A stretch of DNA of 64,000 nt from Companilactobacillus zhachilii (lineage in GTDB: Bacteria; Bacillota; Bacilli; Lactobacillales; Lactobacillaceae). The stretch covers positions 2,650,974-2,714,973 of the forward strand of contig NZ_CP031933.2 in assembly GCF_003606365.2 (NCBI RefSeq). The letters run 5' to 3'. Under the pieces are notes generated by a model. The model worked only from the letters and a program-made list of their open reading frames with translations, ran no database searches and was not told where the DNA came from. A program made the position numbers and the translations under genes. This document shows positions 47,253-55,442 of this stretch, piece by piece. Positions within the stretch are counted from its first letter, which is position 1. The number at the start of each line of letters is the position of its first letter.

Positions 47253-47809
47253 ATAGCGGAGACTATCTCAGCTCCTAAGCTATTTTGAAAGTGATCCAAC
47301 GCCCAAGCATGACCAGCTTGATTAAATGATGCTACGCCTTGTTCATGAACAACAATGTGATAATTCAAATTATAAGCATCCACCGCTGTATGTAGCACGC
47401 AAATATCAGTACAGACACCGACTAAATGTAAGGTGTCTATTTTGCGTTCACGTAAGCGAATATCCAAATCAGTTCCTGCAAAGGCACTGTACCGGGTTTT
47501 ATCGAACAACTTAACCTTTTCATCATCATTGTTAGCATCAAACCATTCCTTTAAACCACCGTACAATTCACGCCCCCAAGTACCACGAACATTGTGGCTC
47601 GGAAAAAGTTTTGTTTCCGGATGATATGGGTCGTTGGGCTTGTGTACATCAGTTGGCAAAAAGACCCAATCACCATTCTTATGCATCTTTTCAGCCAAAT
47701 AAATGATTTCAGATTCAATCTCCTGACCAGGCTTACCGCAAGTTAAGGCACCCTTTTCAGCAACAAAATCATTCGTATAATCAATAATTAGTAACGCTTG
47801 TGAAGACAT
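47249..47809 (-). CDS. Isochorismatase-family cysteine hydrolase (nicotinamidase-like)
   Basis: The product is 186 residues. The catalytic Asp lies in LLIIDYTNDF (Asp10), the Lys probably in FDKTRYSAF, and the Cys in VGVCTDICVLHT, with the cis-peptide preceding it. The metal-binding pattern DVHKPNDPYHPE resembles nicotinamidase (D-x-H-x-x-x-H variant), so conversion of nicotinamide to nicotinate in NAD salvage is the most likely role, though other amidases share the fold. It is monocistronic. Confidence 0.85.
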   Translation of the reverse strand: MSSQALLIIDYTNDFVAEKGALTCGKPGQEIESEIIYLAEKMHKNGDWVFLPTDVHKPNDPYHPETKLFPSHNVRGTWGRELYGGLKEWFDANNDDEKVKLFDKTRYSAFAGTDLDIRLRERKIDTLHLVGVCTDICVLHTAVDAYNLNYHIVVHEQGVASFNQAGHAWALDHFQNSLGAEIVSAI

Positions 47810-47894
47810 AGTAATTCCTACTTTCTTCCAGTTATTCAGTTACGCTCACATTATCCAAAATAAATGAGTCTTAGGTCAATTTATCTGCATATGT

Positions 47895-48076
47895 GCCGCC
47901 TCCAAGAGCAAGGAATTTTGGTCGCTATGGGGACCGATTCGAGCCAAGGAACGGTCTCGAATCTCGCTTTTGAACCTCGCAAAAACCGCGAGTTTCAAAA
48001 GTCGTCCCGTGGTGTAGGTGCTAAAGCACCAACGCCACCTACACAGCGACCAAAATTCCTTGCTCTTTCCGGCTGG
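47895..48076 (-). repeat. Family A element, copy A12
   Basis: The outer arms agagcaaggaattttggtcgct and agcgaccaaaattccttgctct carry a compensatory A-to-G/T-to-C change relative to A11. The inner arms are gattcgagcc/gtctcgaatc, gaacctcgcaaaaaccgcgagtttc and taggtgctaaagcaccaa. It sits between divergent genes. Confidence 0.9.
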
Positions 48077-48230
48077 TTCGTTCTTTGATTTGCATCAACA
48101 GGGAATAATCTTAAATCTATAATCAAAAAATCAACACACGCATATTAATATTTTTAAAAATGAAGACGATTTGAACATAAGAAAATCAACTCCAGCATCC
48201 AAGTCGAAATAATCTTTTATGTTATAATCA

Positions 48231-48262
48231 CCCTAATAATTCACTATTAGGGGTTTATTATT
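48231..48262 (+). promoter_or_regulatory. Leader hairpin covering the Shine-Dalgarno site
   Basis: The -10 element TTATAAT stands at about 48222-48228. The RNA would begin near CCCTAATA, which pairs perfectly over eight bases with TATTAGGG around a 6-base loop. The right arm includes most of the AGGGG ribosome site for ATG 48263. This could make translation temperature- or factor-dependent; it is inferred. Confidence 0.5.
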
Positions 48263-48787
48263 ATGCATAAGAAACAACGCGGTTCTTTCAATACAAAATA
48301 TCTAATTTTTACCATTGTTGGTGTCGTAATCTTTGCCATTTTATTATCCGTTATAACGCTAAAGGGTCCTAAGCCAGCCGGAAATACTGCAACAAGCACT
48401 AAGCCTAAAACTGAATACAAGACCGTCAAAAAATCCCTCGACAAACAATTTAATCAAAACGGACGTGTTGTTGTCATTAAGGAAGAGCACAATATCAACG
48501 ACAGCACTAGTAAACATCCCCATACTGTCATTGTTGTGAAATTAACCGATAATCAAACCCAAAAATACTTGAAAACAACTTATGAAGCAGTCCAAAATAT
48601 TCAGGCTACAGATGATCAAAAACAGTATATTTATTCAATTCAAAAAATTGTTTCTGACGAAGCCAAAAAGCTACACAACAATTACGACGTTATCCAATTC
48701 GTTTATAAGGATGGCAAAAAATACATCCCTGTCGCTAGTTCCCAAAAACATAAATTTTTGATTTCACCTGTCCGACTAAGCAACTAA
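48263..48787 (+). CDS. Membrane-anchored extracytoplasmic protein, function unknown
   Basis: The product is 174 residues. A basic N-terminus is followed by one hydrophobic segment (about 12-34). A Thr/Lys/Pro-rich linker and a soluble domain of about 110 residues, rich in Lys, Asn and Gln, follow and are probably outside the cell. No cysteine suggests a lipobox, and no catalytic motif is seen. The gene ends 4 bp inside the convergent mazG-like gene. Confidence 0.65.
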   Translation: MHKKQRGSFNTKYLIFTIVGVVIFAILLSVITLKGPKPAGNTATSTKPKTEYKTVKKSLDKQFNQNGRVVVIKEEHNINDSTSKHPHTVIVVKLTDNQTQKYLKTTYEAVQNIQATDDQKQYIYSIQKIVSDEAKKLHNNYDVIQFVYKDGKKYIPVASSQKHKFLISPVRLSN

Positions 48788-49137
48788 ATCTTTGAACTAG
48801 AAGTAACACTTTTTTCCAGAGGCTTAAATCTTTTCGTCAATTTAACTTCACTACGTTTTAATAACGTTTCAGGATTAACATCATACTTACTACTGATCAT
48901 CAAAACTTGATCTAAAACGTCAGCTAATTCTTCTTCTAAATTATCCATTAATTCTTCATGGGTCTTTTTAGCTTCACCGGGATGGTCACGTCCAATTTCT
49001 AGAGTACGCACTGCTCGAGACAATTCTCCAACCTCTTCGGTCACAAAATTTAAATGAATAAATGTTGGATATTGATACCAACCGCGACCTTCGTAGAATT
49101 CTTTAAGCCATGCTTGGTGATCTTTTAAATTAGACAT
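48784..49137 (-). CDS. MazG-like nucleotide pyrophosphohydrolase
   Basis: This 117-residue all-helical protein has the MazG fold pattern: FVTEEVGELSRAVRTLEIG (EExxE) followed by NLEEELADVLDQVLMISS (ExxD). These acidic residues bind Mg2+ for hydrolysis of (d)NTPs to monophosphates. It is a single-domain member. The ATG is preceded by AAGGAGATA. Cleaning of the nucleotide pool is the likely role. Confidence 0.85.
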   Translation of the reverse strand: MSNLKDHQAWLKEFYEGRGWYQYPTFIHLNFVTEEVGELSRAVRTLEIGRDHPGEAKKTHEELMDNLEEELADVLDQVLMISSKYDVNPETLLKRSEVKLTKRFKPLEKSVTSSSKI

Positions 49138-49390
49138 AATATCTCCTTATTTTTTTACTTTAACGAGTTTGTGTTATGCGGATGACAACAGCTTTATTGC
49201 ACACTCTGGCACCTACAATAATACCGATTTTCTTGAGAACTTGTTTAATATCACTAGAACTTTTAAAATTATCATTTTTCTATTTTTAAACACGACAATC
49301 CTCTTTAGATCAAGTTATTTTGTAAATTATAGTAACGCAGTTAATTTTATGAGTTATCGGCAAATTTCAATAATGCGTTATGAAATATAA

Positions 49391-49486
49391 TGGGACCGTG
49401 ACATAACCATTTTTTCATCAAACGTGCATCTAAATAAATAGCTCCAGTAATCCGATTTTGGATTACTGGAGCTATTTATTTAGACC
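49391..49486. repeat. Family B repeat, truncated copy B5
   Basis: The inner stem taaataaatagctccagtaatcc / ggattactggagctatttattta is perfect, but the outer arms are reduced (gaccgtgacataacc on the left only). It lies directly after the stop of the alpha/beta hydrolase gene and can serve as its terminator. The upstream 49138-49390 stretch has a short AT-rich frame with no ribosome site and nothing else. Confidence 0.8.
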
Positions 49487-49487
49487 C

Positions 49488-50342
49488 TTAACTATTTTCA
49501 GGTGCTTCTTCATCTTTAACTGTTGTTTCATCAAACTTAATAATCTTTTGGGCGATTTCCTCAGGTTTTTCCATCATAGCCAAGTGACCAGCGCCTTTGA
49601 TGTCTTCAATCTGCAAGTCCGGTACACGTCCGATAGTTGCTTTAGCATCCTTAACGCCGTTTTCTGTTAGGACTTGATCACCATCACTAAACAAGGCCAA
49701 GGTAGGAATCTTAAATGAACGTAGACGCTTGTTTAAGGCTTTCTCTGACAAGTAATCAACTGACATCTTTTGTAGTTTTCTAGCAGTCTTTCTGTCGACA
49801 CTATTAGCGGCTTCATCAACTACCTTGGGGTTCTTCAAACTATTACGATCAAAGTTCTTCTCAAAGTACATGCTAGCTTTAACTGGTGACTTAGCCAATT
49901 TGCCTAGCAATGGAATACTTGCGACAGCCGAATGAGCGTCCATATCAGCGTAGTTATCATTAGCGGGTGTATTTAATAGGATCAACTTATTAATAGTGAA
50001 TCCACGCATTTCTGCCATATTTACGGCAATCAAACCACCAACACCGTATCCAAAAATAACTAACTTACGAGATATTTTTAAACGCGCCATCGCTTCTAAT
50101 AAATTCCATGCTTCTGAATCAATTGTATATTGATCATTCTTGGAATTAGATGATTTGCCTTGACCAAGAAGATCAAGCGCAACGATTGTTTGGTACTTAC
50201 TCTTTAAATAGGGAATCATTTCATTGAAATACTCAATTGAACCATTGATTCCGGGTACCAGGACAATAATACTGTCGCTGTCAACGGGACCGATTAGATT
50301 TGTATTTACACTACCCTCAGATGTAGATAATATTTTTTCCAA
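49488..50342 (-). CDS. Alpha/beta hydrolase fold protein with altered nucleophile elbow
   Basis: The product is 284 residues. The fold is clear: VLVPGINGSIEYF (oxyanion region), LDLLGQGKSSN, LALFSDGDQVL (acid) and IKGAGHLAMMEKPEE (His). The nucleophile elbow reads FGYGVGGLIA, with Gly where GxSxG needs Ser, so a normal serine hydrolase mechanism is not possible. It may be a binding protein, use another residue, or be inactive. The start is TTG 50342 after AGAGG at 9 bp. Confidence 0.8.
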   Translation of the reverse strand: MEKILSTSEGSVNTNLIGPVDSDSIIVLVPGINGSIEYFNEMIPYLKSKYQTIVALDLLGQGKSSNSKNDQYTIDSEAWNLLEAMARLKISRKLVIFGYGVGGLIAVNMAEMRGFTINKLILLNTPANDNYADMDAHSAVASIPLLGKLAKSPVKASMYFEKNFDRNSLKNPKVVDEAANSVDRKTARKLQKMSVDYLSEKALNKRLRSFKIPTLALFSDGDQVLTENGVKDAKATIGRVPDLQIEDIKGAGHLAMMEKPEEIAQKIIKFDETTVKDEEAPENS

Positions 50343-50480
50343 ATTATTCTGCCTCTTTAGTTTTTACTCATACTAAAAATATACCTAACTTATGAAGATT
50401 TTGCATGGTTTCTAACGTTTTTTAAAATATTTTTATTTAATAGCCTAATTTTATTGACAATTTTCCCAAAATGCATTAGA

Positions 50481-50494
50481 TTGGACTAGACCAG
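50481..50494. promoter_or_regulatory. Candidate NagR (GntR-type) operator upstream of nagB
   Basis: TTGGACTAGACCAG is an inverted repeat (TGG-N6-CCA form) close to the dre-type site of NagR/YvoA regulators. It overlaps the -10 region downstream of a TTGACA at 50455-50460, fitting repression relieved by amino-sugar phosphates. Confidence 0.5.
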
Positions 50495-50520
50495 AAAGAT
50501 AGAGATGGGAGAGTAATACA

Positions 50521-51225
50521 ATGAAGATAATTAAAGTTAAAGATACACAAATGGGTGGTAAGGAAGCCTTCAAGCTTGTTAAAGCTGATATCGAAAACGG
50601 TGCTAAAGTTCTTGGTTTAGCTACTGGTAGTAGCCCAATCACACTTTACAACGAAATGACAAGTAGCGACCTTGACTTCTCAAACATGACTTCAGTTAAC
50701 TTGGACGAATATGTTGGATTAAAAGCTGACAATGACCAAAGTTACCACTACTTCATGAAAGAACACCTATTCAGTAAGAAACCTTTCAAGAATTCATACG
50801 TTCCCGATGGTTCAAATCCTGACGCAGCTGCTGCTACATCAGCTTACGACAAGATTATTGAAGAAAATCCTATCGACCTTCAAATCCTTGGTATCGGTAG
50901 AAATGGTCACATTGGTTTTAACGAACCAGGCTCACCTTTCGATGGCAAGACAAGAAAAGTTGGTTTGACAGAATCAACAATCGAAGCTAACACACGTTTC
51001 TTCGAAGACGAAAAAGACGTTCCTCGCTTTGCTTATTCAATGGGTATCGGCTCAATTATGAAGGCTAAGAAGATCATCCTTCTAGCTTACGGTGAAAACA
51101 AAGCTGATGCTATTGCTGCTACTGTTGACGGTCCTGTTACAGAAGACTGCCCAGCAAGTGCATTGCAAAACCATCCTGATGTAACGCTTATCGTTGATGA
51201 CGCTGCTGCATCAAAATTAAAATAA
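50521..51225 (+). CDS. nagB: Glucosamine-6-phosphate deaminase
   Basis: This 234-residue enzyme converts glucosamine-6-phosphate to fructose-6-phosphate and ammonia. [43 protein letters not shown] and the His base in this region are standard. It is the short Firmicutes form without the allosteric C-terminal extension. GGGAGAG precedes the ATG. It is monocistronic, with a candidate NagR operator upstream and no nagA nearby. Confidence 0.96.
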   Translation: MKIIKVKDTQMGGKEAFKLVKADIENGAKVLGLATGSSPITLYNEMTSSDLDFSNMTSVNLDEYVGLKADNDQSYHYFMKEHLFSKKPFKNSYVPDGSNPDAAAATSAYDKIIEENPIDLQILGIGRNGHIGFNEPGSPFDGKTRKVGLTESTIEANTRFFEDEKDVPRFAYSMGIGSIMKAKKIILLAYGENKADAIAATVDGPVTEDCPASALQNHPDVTLIVDDAAASKLK

Positions 51226-51235
51226 TTAGAAATTA

Positions 51236-51321
51236 AAGTGCAAATTAAGTAAAACAGCTCCAGTAATCCAAAGCGGATTACTGGAGCTGTTTGTTTTACG
51301 CGAAAAAAATTATATTTTGTA
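51236..51321. repeat. Family B repeat, reduced copy B6
   Basis: The inner stem aaaacagctccagtaatcc / ggattactggagctgttt is perfect; the outer arms are shortened to traces (gcgaaaaaaattatattttgt on the right). It lies between nagB and the convergent nhaC and probably terminates both. Confidence 0.8.
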
Positions 51322-51325
51322 TTTA

Positions 51326-52672
51326 CTACTCTACTAAATCTTCCTCAAAGTGATCATAACCATTTTCCGACGTAACTTTTACTTTCGGAAAATCTAAGAA
51401 GACAAACAATAAACTCATAATTAACGTTAAGTAGCAGTACCAAACCCAGGGCACAATCGCAACGGGAGAAATTTTGGCCATTCCTCCGGCAACTAATAAC
51501 TGTCCAGCATAAGGTATCAAGCCTTGAACATGGGTCGCAAACATCGACAACAAAGTTGAAACACGAGCCCGAGATAGTTTAAATTTCCAACCAATTTCTG
51601 TAGCCAATGGGCCTACCGTAATAATGGCAATTGTATTATTAGTTGTTGCAACACACAACAATGTCACCAGCGCTCCAATCGAAAATTCAGCACCATGTTT
51701 TGACTTAGTCTGCTTGCCCAACGTATCCATCAGCCACTGAATTCCACCGAGATATTTCATCAACTCAACCAAGCCGCCAACGATTACGGAAATGATGGCA
51801 ATATCTTCCATACTAGCCATCCCACTTTGAACATATTGCATTGAACCAATCAAACTAAAATCACCATGGATCACACCAATCACGATTCCGGACGCCACAC
51901 CAATAATCATAATTGGCATAACATTTAAACCTACTAACGACAGAACAATGACTAGAATATAAGGTATTAAATCAACCAAATTCCAACTATAAGAACCAGT
52001 TAAAACAACCGTTTTGATTGGATATATTGCCAATAAAATAATGTTAATAACAATAGCTGGCAAATATGTAATAATATTCAATTTGAATTTCTCTCGTTGT
52101 TCAACACCTTGCGTCTGAACAGAAGCAATCGCCGTCGCAGAAATGAACGATAGATTGTCACCAAACATAGCTCCACCAACAACGATTCCTGCCATCAGCG
52201 CTGGGTTAACTCCTGTTTTAGCAGCCACATCAACGGCAACCGGCATCAGTGCAGTGATTGTTCCCATGGAAGTCCCCATCGCAAAACTTAAGATACAACC
52301 GATAATGAAAATTCCTGGCAAAATCATATTTGCTGGTAAAATACTCAGCCCTAAATTGGTTACTGACGAGACGGCATGCATTTTTGAAGCTACACCTTGG
52401 AAAGCTCCCGCTAGGATAAAAATAACCACCATCATGATTAAGGTTGGTTCTCCACCACCTCTGCAAAAGGTCATAACTTTTTCTGAAAATGATAACTTCT
52501 TAGTTCCTTTTGGAGGAGCAATTCCAAAGGCAACCATCGAAGCTAAAATCATCCCTACTAGCAAGGGCATACTATCAAACTTTCCTGAGATAACACCAGT
52601 TAAAGCATACAAAATTAAAAATATAATCAGTGGTAGTAATCCCTTGATACTACCCTTTTTTGTTTCTTTCAT
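51326..52672 (-). CDS. NhaC family Na+/H+ antiporter
   Basis: This 448-residue membrane protein has about eleven hydrophobic segments. The blocks FAMGTSMGTITALMPVAVDV and GGAMFGDNLSFISATAIASV are typical of the NhaC group. It exchanges sodium or a related solute for protons; some members carry malate/lactate or arginine-type solutes, so the exact cargo is unproven. The start is ATG 52672, six bases after GGAG; an earlier ATG overlaps that site. Confidence 0.88.
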   Translation of the reverse strand: MKETKKGSIKGLLPLIIFLILYALTGVISGKFDSMPLLVGMILASMVAFGIAPPKGTKKLSFSEKVMTFCRGGGEPTLIMMVVIFILAGAFQGVASKMHAVSSVTNLGLSILPANMILPGIFIIGCILSFAMGTSMGTITALMPVAVDVAAKTGVNPALMAGIVVGGAMFGDNLSFISATAIASVQTQGVEQREKFKLNIITYLPAIVINIILLAIYPIKTVVLTGSYSWNLVDLIPYILVIVLSLVGLNVMPIMIIGVASGIVIGVIHGDFSLIGSMQYVQSGMASMEDIAIISVIVGGLVELMKYLGGIQWLMDTLGKQTKSKHGAEFSIGALVTLLCVATTNNTIAIITVGPLATEIGWKFKLSRARVSTLLSMFATHVQGLIPYAGQLLVAGGMAKISPVAIVPWVWYCYLTLIMSLLFVFLDFPKVKVTSENGYDHFEEDLVE

Positions 52673-52872
52673 TGAAAACTCCATTTATTTCAAAAATAAT
52701 TTTTCATAAACATACCTTAAAAATATTAAGCCACCTCAATTAATTAGACAAGTCATTCCGACAGTCTGATTGAAATGACATAATGACAATATATCTTAGT
52801 CCGGAAATAATATTATTAAGCAATATCTAAAAAATCATCCCGAGATAAATATCGAAGCTGAATAATATTCAT

Positions 52873-52910
52873 AAAAAAACTGCTAATTCGTTATGAATTA
52901 ACAGTTTTTC
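52873..52910. terminator. Bidirectional terminator after the ClC gene
   Basis: The hairpin aaaaactgctaattc / gaattaacagttttt has a 6-base loop. The rest of the 52673-52872 spacer shows nothing recognised. Confidence 0.8.
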
Positions 52911-54093
52911 TAGACCAAATTTTATTTTTTAAATACATTAATATCGCTACCAGAACAATTATTGGCGTTAATTTCAACGGGAAAAATAACATTATGAAAA
53001 CACCTGCAACAACGGGTGAAATCAATTCACTCATAATGGTTGTGGCAATAATTGCAACAATGAATAATCGGTCAAAATTAGGTAGCATCTGTGCCACCGC
53101 AAAACCTTCAATCATAGCTGCAAAGGTGATTGGGAAAATATGTCCTCCACGCCAATTAAACGTGAGACACCAGGCTAAGAAAAATAATTTTAAAAGTCCC
53201 ATCCCTATCAAAAATATTGCTGTTTTGTTGGCCCAAGCACCAATCAATAAATCTAAACTGTGTTGCCCGGAAAATAATAAATCTGGAGCAAAAAGTGCTA
53301 TCAGCGCAATAAAAATCGCACCTAATGTCACTTTTAATCCTAAAGATAAATTCATTTTACTTATCCACATGTGGAAAACTTTGTAAAATAATTTACACAT
53401 TTTTCCAAAAATAATGCCAGCTATCATCAGCAATGGTAGTAGCCAGATATCCACAGGCTGCCAATTTGAAGTTCCAAGTTTTGTTATGAACGACGGCTGA
53501 TCGGTTTGACGAATCAATAATGCAAACGCAAAAACTCCGTTAATAATAAATACTAGGTATAGAATTCTTTTTTGTTTTATAACTGAGGGGATTTTCGGCG
53601 CGTTAGCGCCGACGTATTTTTGCCTAAATTTGAATGGATTTGAAAGTCGTTTTAGAGATTCCAATAGTGGCATTTTTTTTAACTCGTCATATTGGAAATA
53701 CAAATATCGTAATTTATCAGCCTGCCAGATCGACAATGAAATAATCGCACTCAACAAAGCTGCTTCCGGACCTACCCCGGCGCCAAAACTTAAGATAACC
53801 AATGTAATCAACAAATTGAAAAAAACATCATGGTAATCAATTGTTTGATTTAGTTTTAATTCATGCATTGAATCTTGCGAAGTTTTGGGTAAATCAGGCC
53901 AACGTTTTAACAAATAATAGAGCACTAAACTACCTAAGAATATCAATCCCATTTCAATAATTTGGTTATGACTCGACCAAACTAATTTTGAAGTAAATCC
54001 CTCGACAACTAAAAATGTCGCTGCAATTAGGCCAATAATTGCACTCAAGATAAATCCATAAGCTACTAAAACTACTCGTTTAATCACGCTCAC
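52891..54093 (-). CDS. ClC family chloride channel/transporter
   Basis: This 400-residue membrane protein has about ten hydrophobic segments. GAGVGPEAALLSAIIS matches the GxGxxGPE selectivity region with the gating Glu kept, and FNWRGGHIFPITFAAMIEG corresponds to the GGxFxP region. The first ClC motif (GSGIP) is not obvious, and the protein has a divergent central loop (about 140-175). It is shorter than most ClC proteins and has no CBS domains. Chloride/fluoride/proton exchange is inferred. Confidence 0.82.
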   Translation of the reverse strand: MSVIKRVVLVAYGFILSAIIGLIAATFLVVEGFTSKLVWSSHNQIIEMGLIFLGSLVLYYLLKRWPDLPKTSQDSMHELKLNQTIDYHDVFFNLLITLVILSFGAGVGPEAALLSAIISLSIWQADKLRYLYFQYDELKKMPLLESLKRLSNPFKFRQKYVGANAPKIPSVIKQKRILYLVFIINGVFAFALLIRQTDQPSFITKLGTSNWQPVDIWLLPLLMIAGIIFGKMCKLFYKVFHMWISKMNLSLGLKVTLGAIFIALIALFAPDLLFSGQHSLDLLIGAWANKTAIFLIGMGLLKLFFLAWCLTFNWRGGHIFPITFAAMIEGFAVAQMLPNFDRLFIVAIIATTIMSELISPVVAGVFIMLFFPLKLTPIIVLVAILMYLKNKIWSRKTVNS

Positions 54094-54144
54094 CCTCTCT
54101 TATAATTGCAAGCATTATAACATAGTAGATTTTATGGTTTTTAG

Positions 54145-54204
54145 GAGAGTGTGACAAAAGAGGGTCATTCGAGCATTAAGGCAAAAATAGTTATGTCACT
54201 CCCC
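54145..54204. repeat. Family B repeat, collapsed copy B7
   Basis: Gtgtgacaaaagagggtcattcgagcattaa joins directly to ggcaaaaatagttatgtcac, so both outer arms remain but the inner stem is deleted. It shows that the arms can lose the centre cleanly. Confidence 0.7.
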
Positions 54205-54215
54205 CATTTTGAAGA

Positions 54216-54326
54216 CAAAAAAAGAGGAGAAATTTGCACATCTGCAAATTTCTCCATGTGGTAAGGTGCGACGATTTTCCAAACGCTTGCGCGCCAACCT
54301 TCTACCCTTACCTCGGTTTGGCACCG
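54216..54326 (-). ncRNA. Candidate small RNA with own promoter and terminator
   Basis: On the minus strand, TTGACT (54362-54357) and an extended -10 (TGCAATACT, 54341-54333 region) precede a transcript start near 54326. The RNA would have a CGGT/ACCG hairpin, a long stem closed by GGTAAGG and CCTTACC, and a strong terminator ggagaaatttgca / tgcaaatttctcc with a T-run at 54223-54216. No reading frame of any length exists. It is not SRP, tmRNA, RNase P or 6S RNA by their known core motifs. Length is about 110 nt. Confidence 0.6.
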
Positions 54327-54450
54327 TTATGTAGTATTGCATGAATACTATCTATAAGTCAATCTTTTAATTATTAACTAATCTTATTCGTATTCGCTTT
54401 CACGATTAAAAGTGCTGTAACTCTTGAGGCTACGGCTTTTTTAATTTAAT

Positions 54451-54466
54451 TGTTTCACATGGAACA
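54451..54466 (-). other. parS-like site
   Basis: The reverse strand reads TGTTCCATGTGAAACA, one mismatch from the Bacillus parS consensus TGTTCCACGTGAAACA. It is intergenic, about 9.5 kb from dnaA, the right neighbourhood for ParB loading. A nearby hairpin (gctgta / tacggc with T-run, 54410-54440) may terminate the oxidoreductase transcript. Confidence 0.7.
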
Positions 54467-54519
54467 TATGGTACAAAAACGCATGTTCGTCACTATATGT
54501 TGTGGTACGTTCCAATTAG

Positions 54520-55428
54520 CTATTTTTGTAAAGAATTTACAAGATTGAAACATAACTTATGACTCAAAATTGCTGATTCTGGACTAACTGGATTGGCTGT
54601 TCCTTCAGAAACGGCCTGTAAAAATGCTCTGATAATTGGATCAAATCCACGCGTAACCAAGGTATTTTCCCAATCAGGTCGTGAGGTCTGAGTAACGCTT
54701 CCTGTTTGATAAGTTTGTAATGAGTTGAGATTAGTTACGACTTGACGAGTTTTTAAACCCTGAACAGTTGATAGTTCAAGATTGCTACCACCAACCATAT
54801 TAGTAATAATTTGTGCCTGACTCTTACTGCCGTTCAAAGTGATATAGCCTTGTTCCAAATTTCCATCTTTAGTAACTAAGAAATTATTAACGGTTTTAAC
54901 TTTCTCATCCAGCAAATAAACTGCTGTATCAACGGAATGAATCATTAAATCAAAGATTGCAAATGCCGTGGGTTGCACTGCTTCTTCACGTATTTTTTCT
55001 GAGACAATTGTTCTTTTATCAGTAATTTGTTTCAATTCATGATTGAACGGTGCGAAACGACGATTAAATCCGCACGTTAAGATAAGATGCTTTTCCTCGG
55101 CTAATTTATATAAGGTTTCGACTTCTGATAAATCTTCAGAAATGGGTTTATCAACATAAACGTTAATATCAGCATCCAACAATTGCTTAATAATTTCAAA
55201 ATGCGTCTGTGTGGGTGTATGAACGAATACTGCCAATGGTTTTTCTGCAATTAATTCATCCAAAGTCTGGTGAAAATGTTTAAAGCCGTACTTCTTTTCC
55301 AACATCTCACCTTTTGTGGAATTCCTTGTCGTTAAATGCCATTCAAACTTATCCTGCATCGTTGCCATCACTGGCAAATATGCCTTCTGTGCAATATTTC
55401 CTAATCCAATCACACCAATTTTTTCCAT
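54520..55428 (-). CDS. Gfo/Idh/MocA family NAD(P)-dependent oxidoreductase
   Basis: The product is 302 residues. The Rossmann motif is IGVIGLGNIAQKAYLPV; VFVHTPTQTHFEI and VYVDKPISEDLSE carry the family EKP/DKP motif, whose Lys is catalytic. The C-terminal substrate domain contains FDLMIHSVDTAVYLL with the expected His. The substrate is probably a sugar or inositol derivative but cannot be fixed. It lies 14 bp after the uvrA-like gene on the same strand. Confidence 0.9.
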   Translation of the reverse strand: MEKIGVIGLGNIAQKAYLPVMATMQDKFEWHLTTRNSTKGEMLEKKYGFKHFHQTLDELIAEKPLAVFVHTPTQTHFEIIKQLLDADINVYVDKPISEDLSEVETLYKLAEEKHLILTCGFNRRFAPFNHELKQITDKRTIVSEKIREEAVQPTAFAIFDLMIHSVDTAVYLLDEKVKTVNNFLVTKDGNLEQGYITLNGSKSQAQIITNMVGGSNLELSTVQGLKTRQVVTNLNSLQTYQTGSVTQTSRPDWENTLVTRGFDPIIRAFLQAVSEGTANPVSPESAILSHKLCFNLVNSLQK

Positions 55429-55442
55429 AGTCTCACCTCAAG

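Noticed and set aside
49169..49390. 73-codon frame upstream of the alpha/beta hydrolase region
   Set aside because: AT-rich, no ribosome site, no recognisable features.
54216..54326. Candidate RNA as SRP RNA, tmRNA, RNase P RNA or 6S RNA
   Set aside because: The core motifs of these RNAs (for example the SRP GGAAGGAAGCAGCC-type loop) are absent and the length does not fit.
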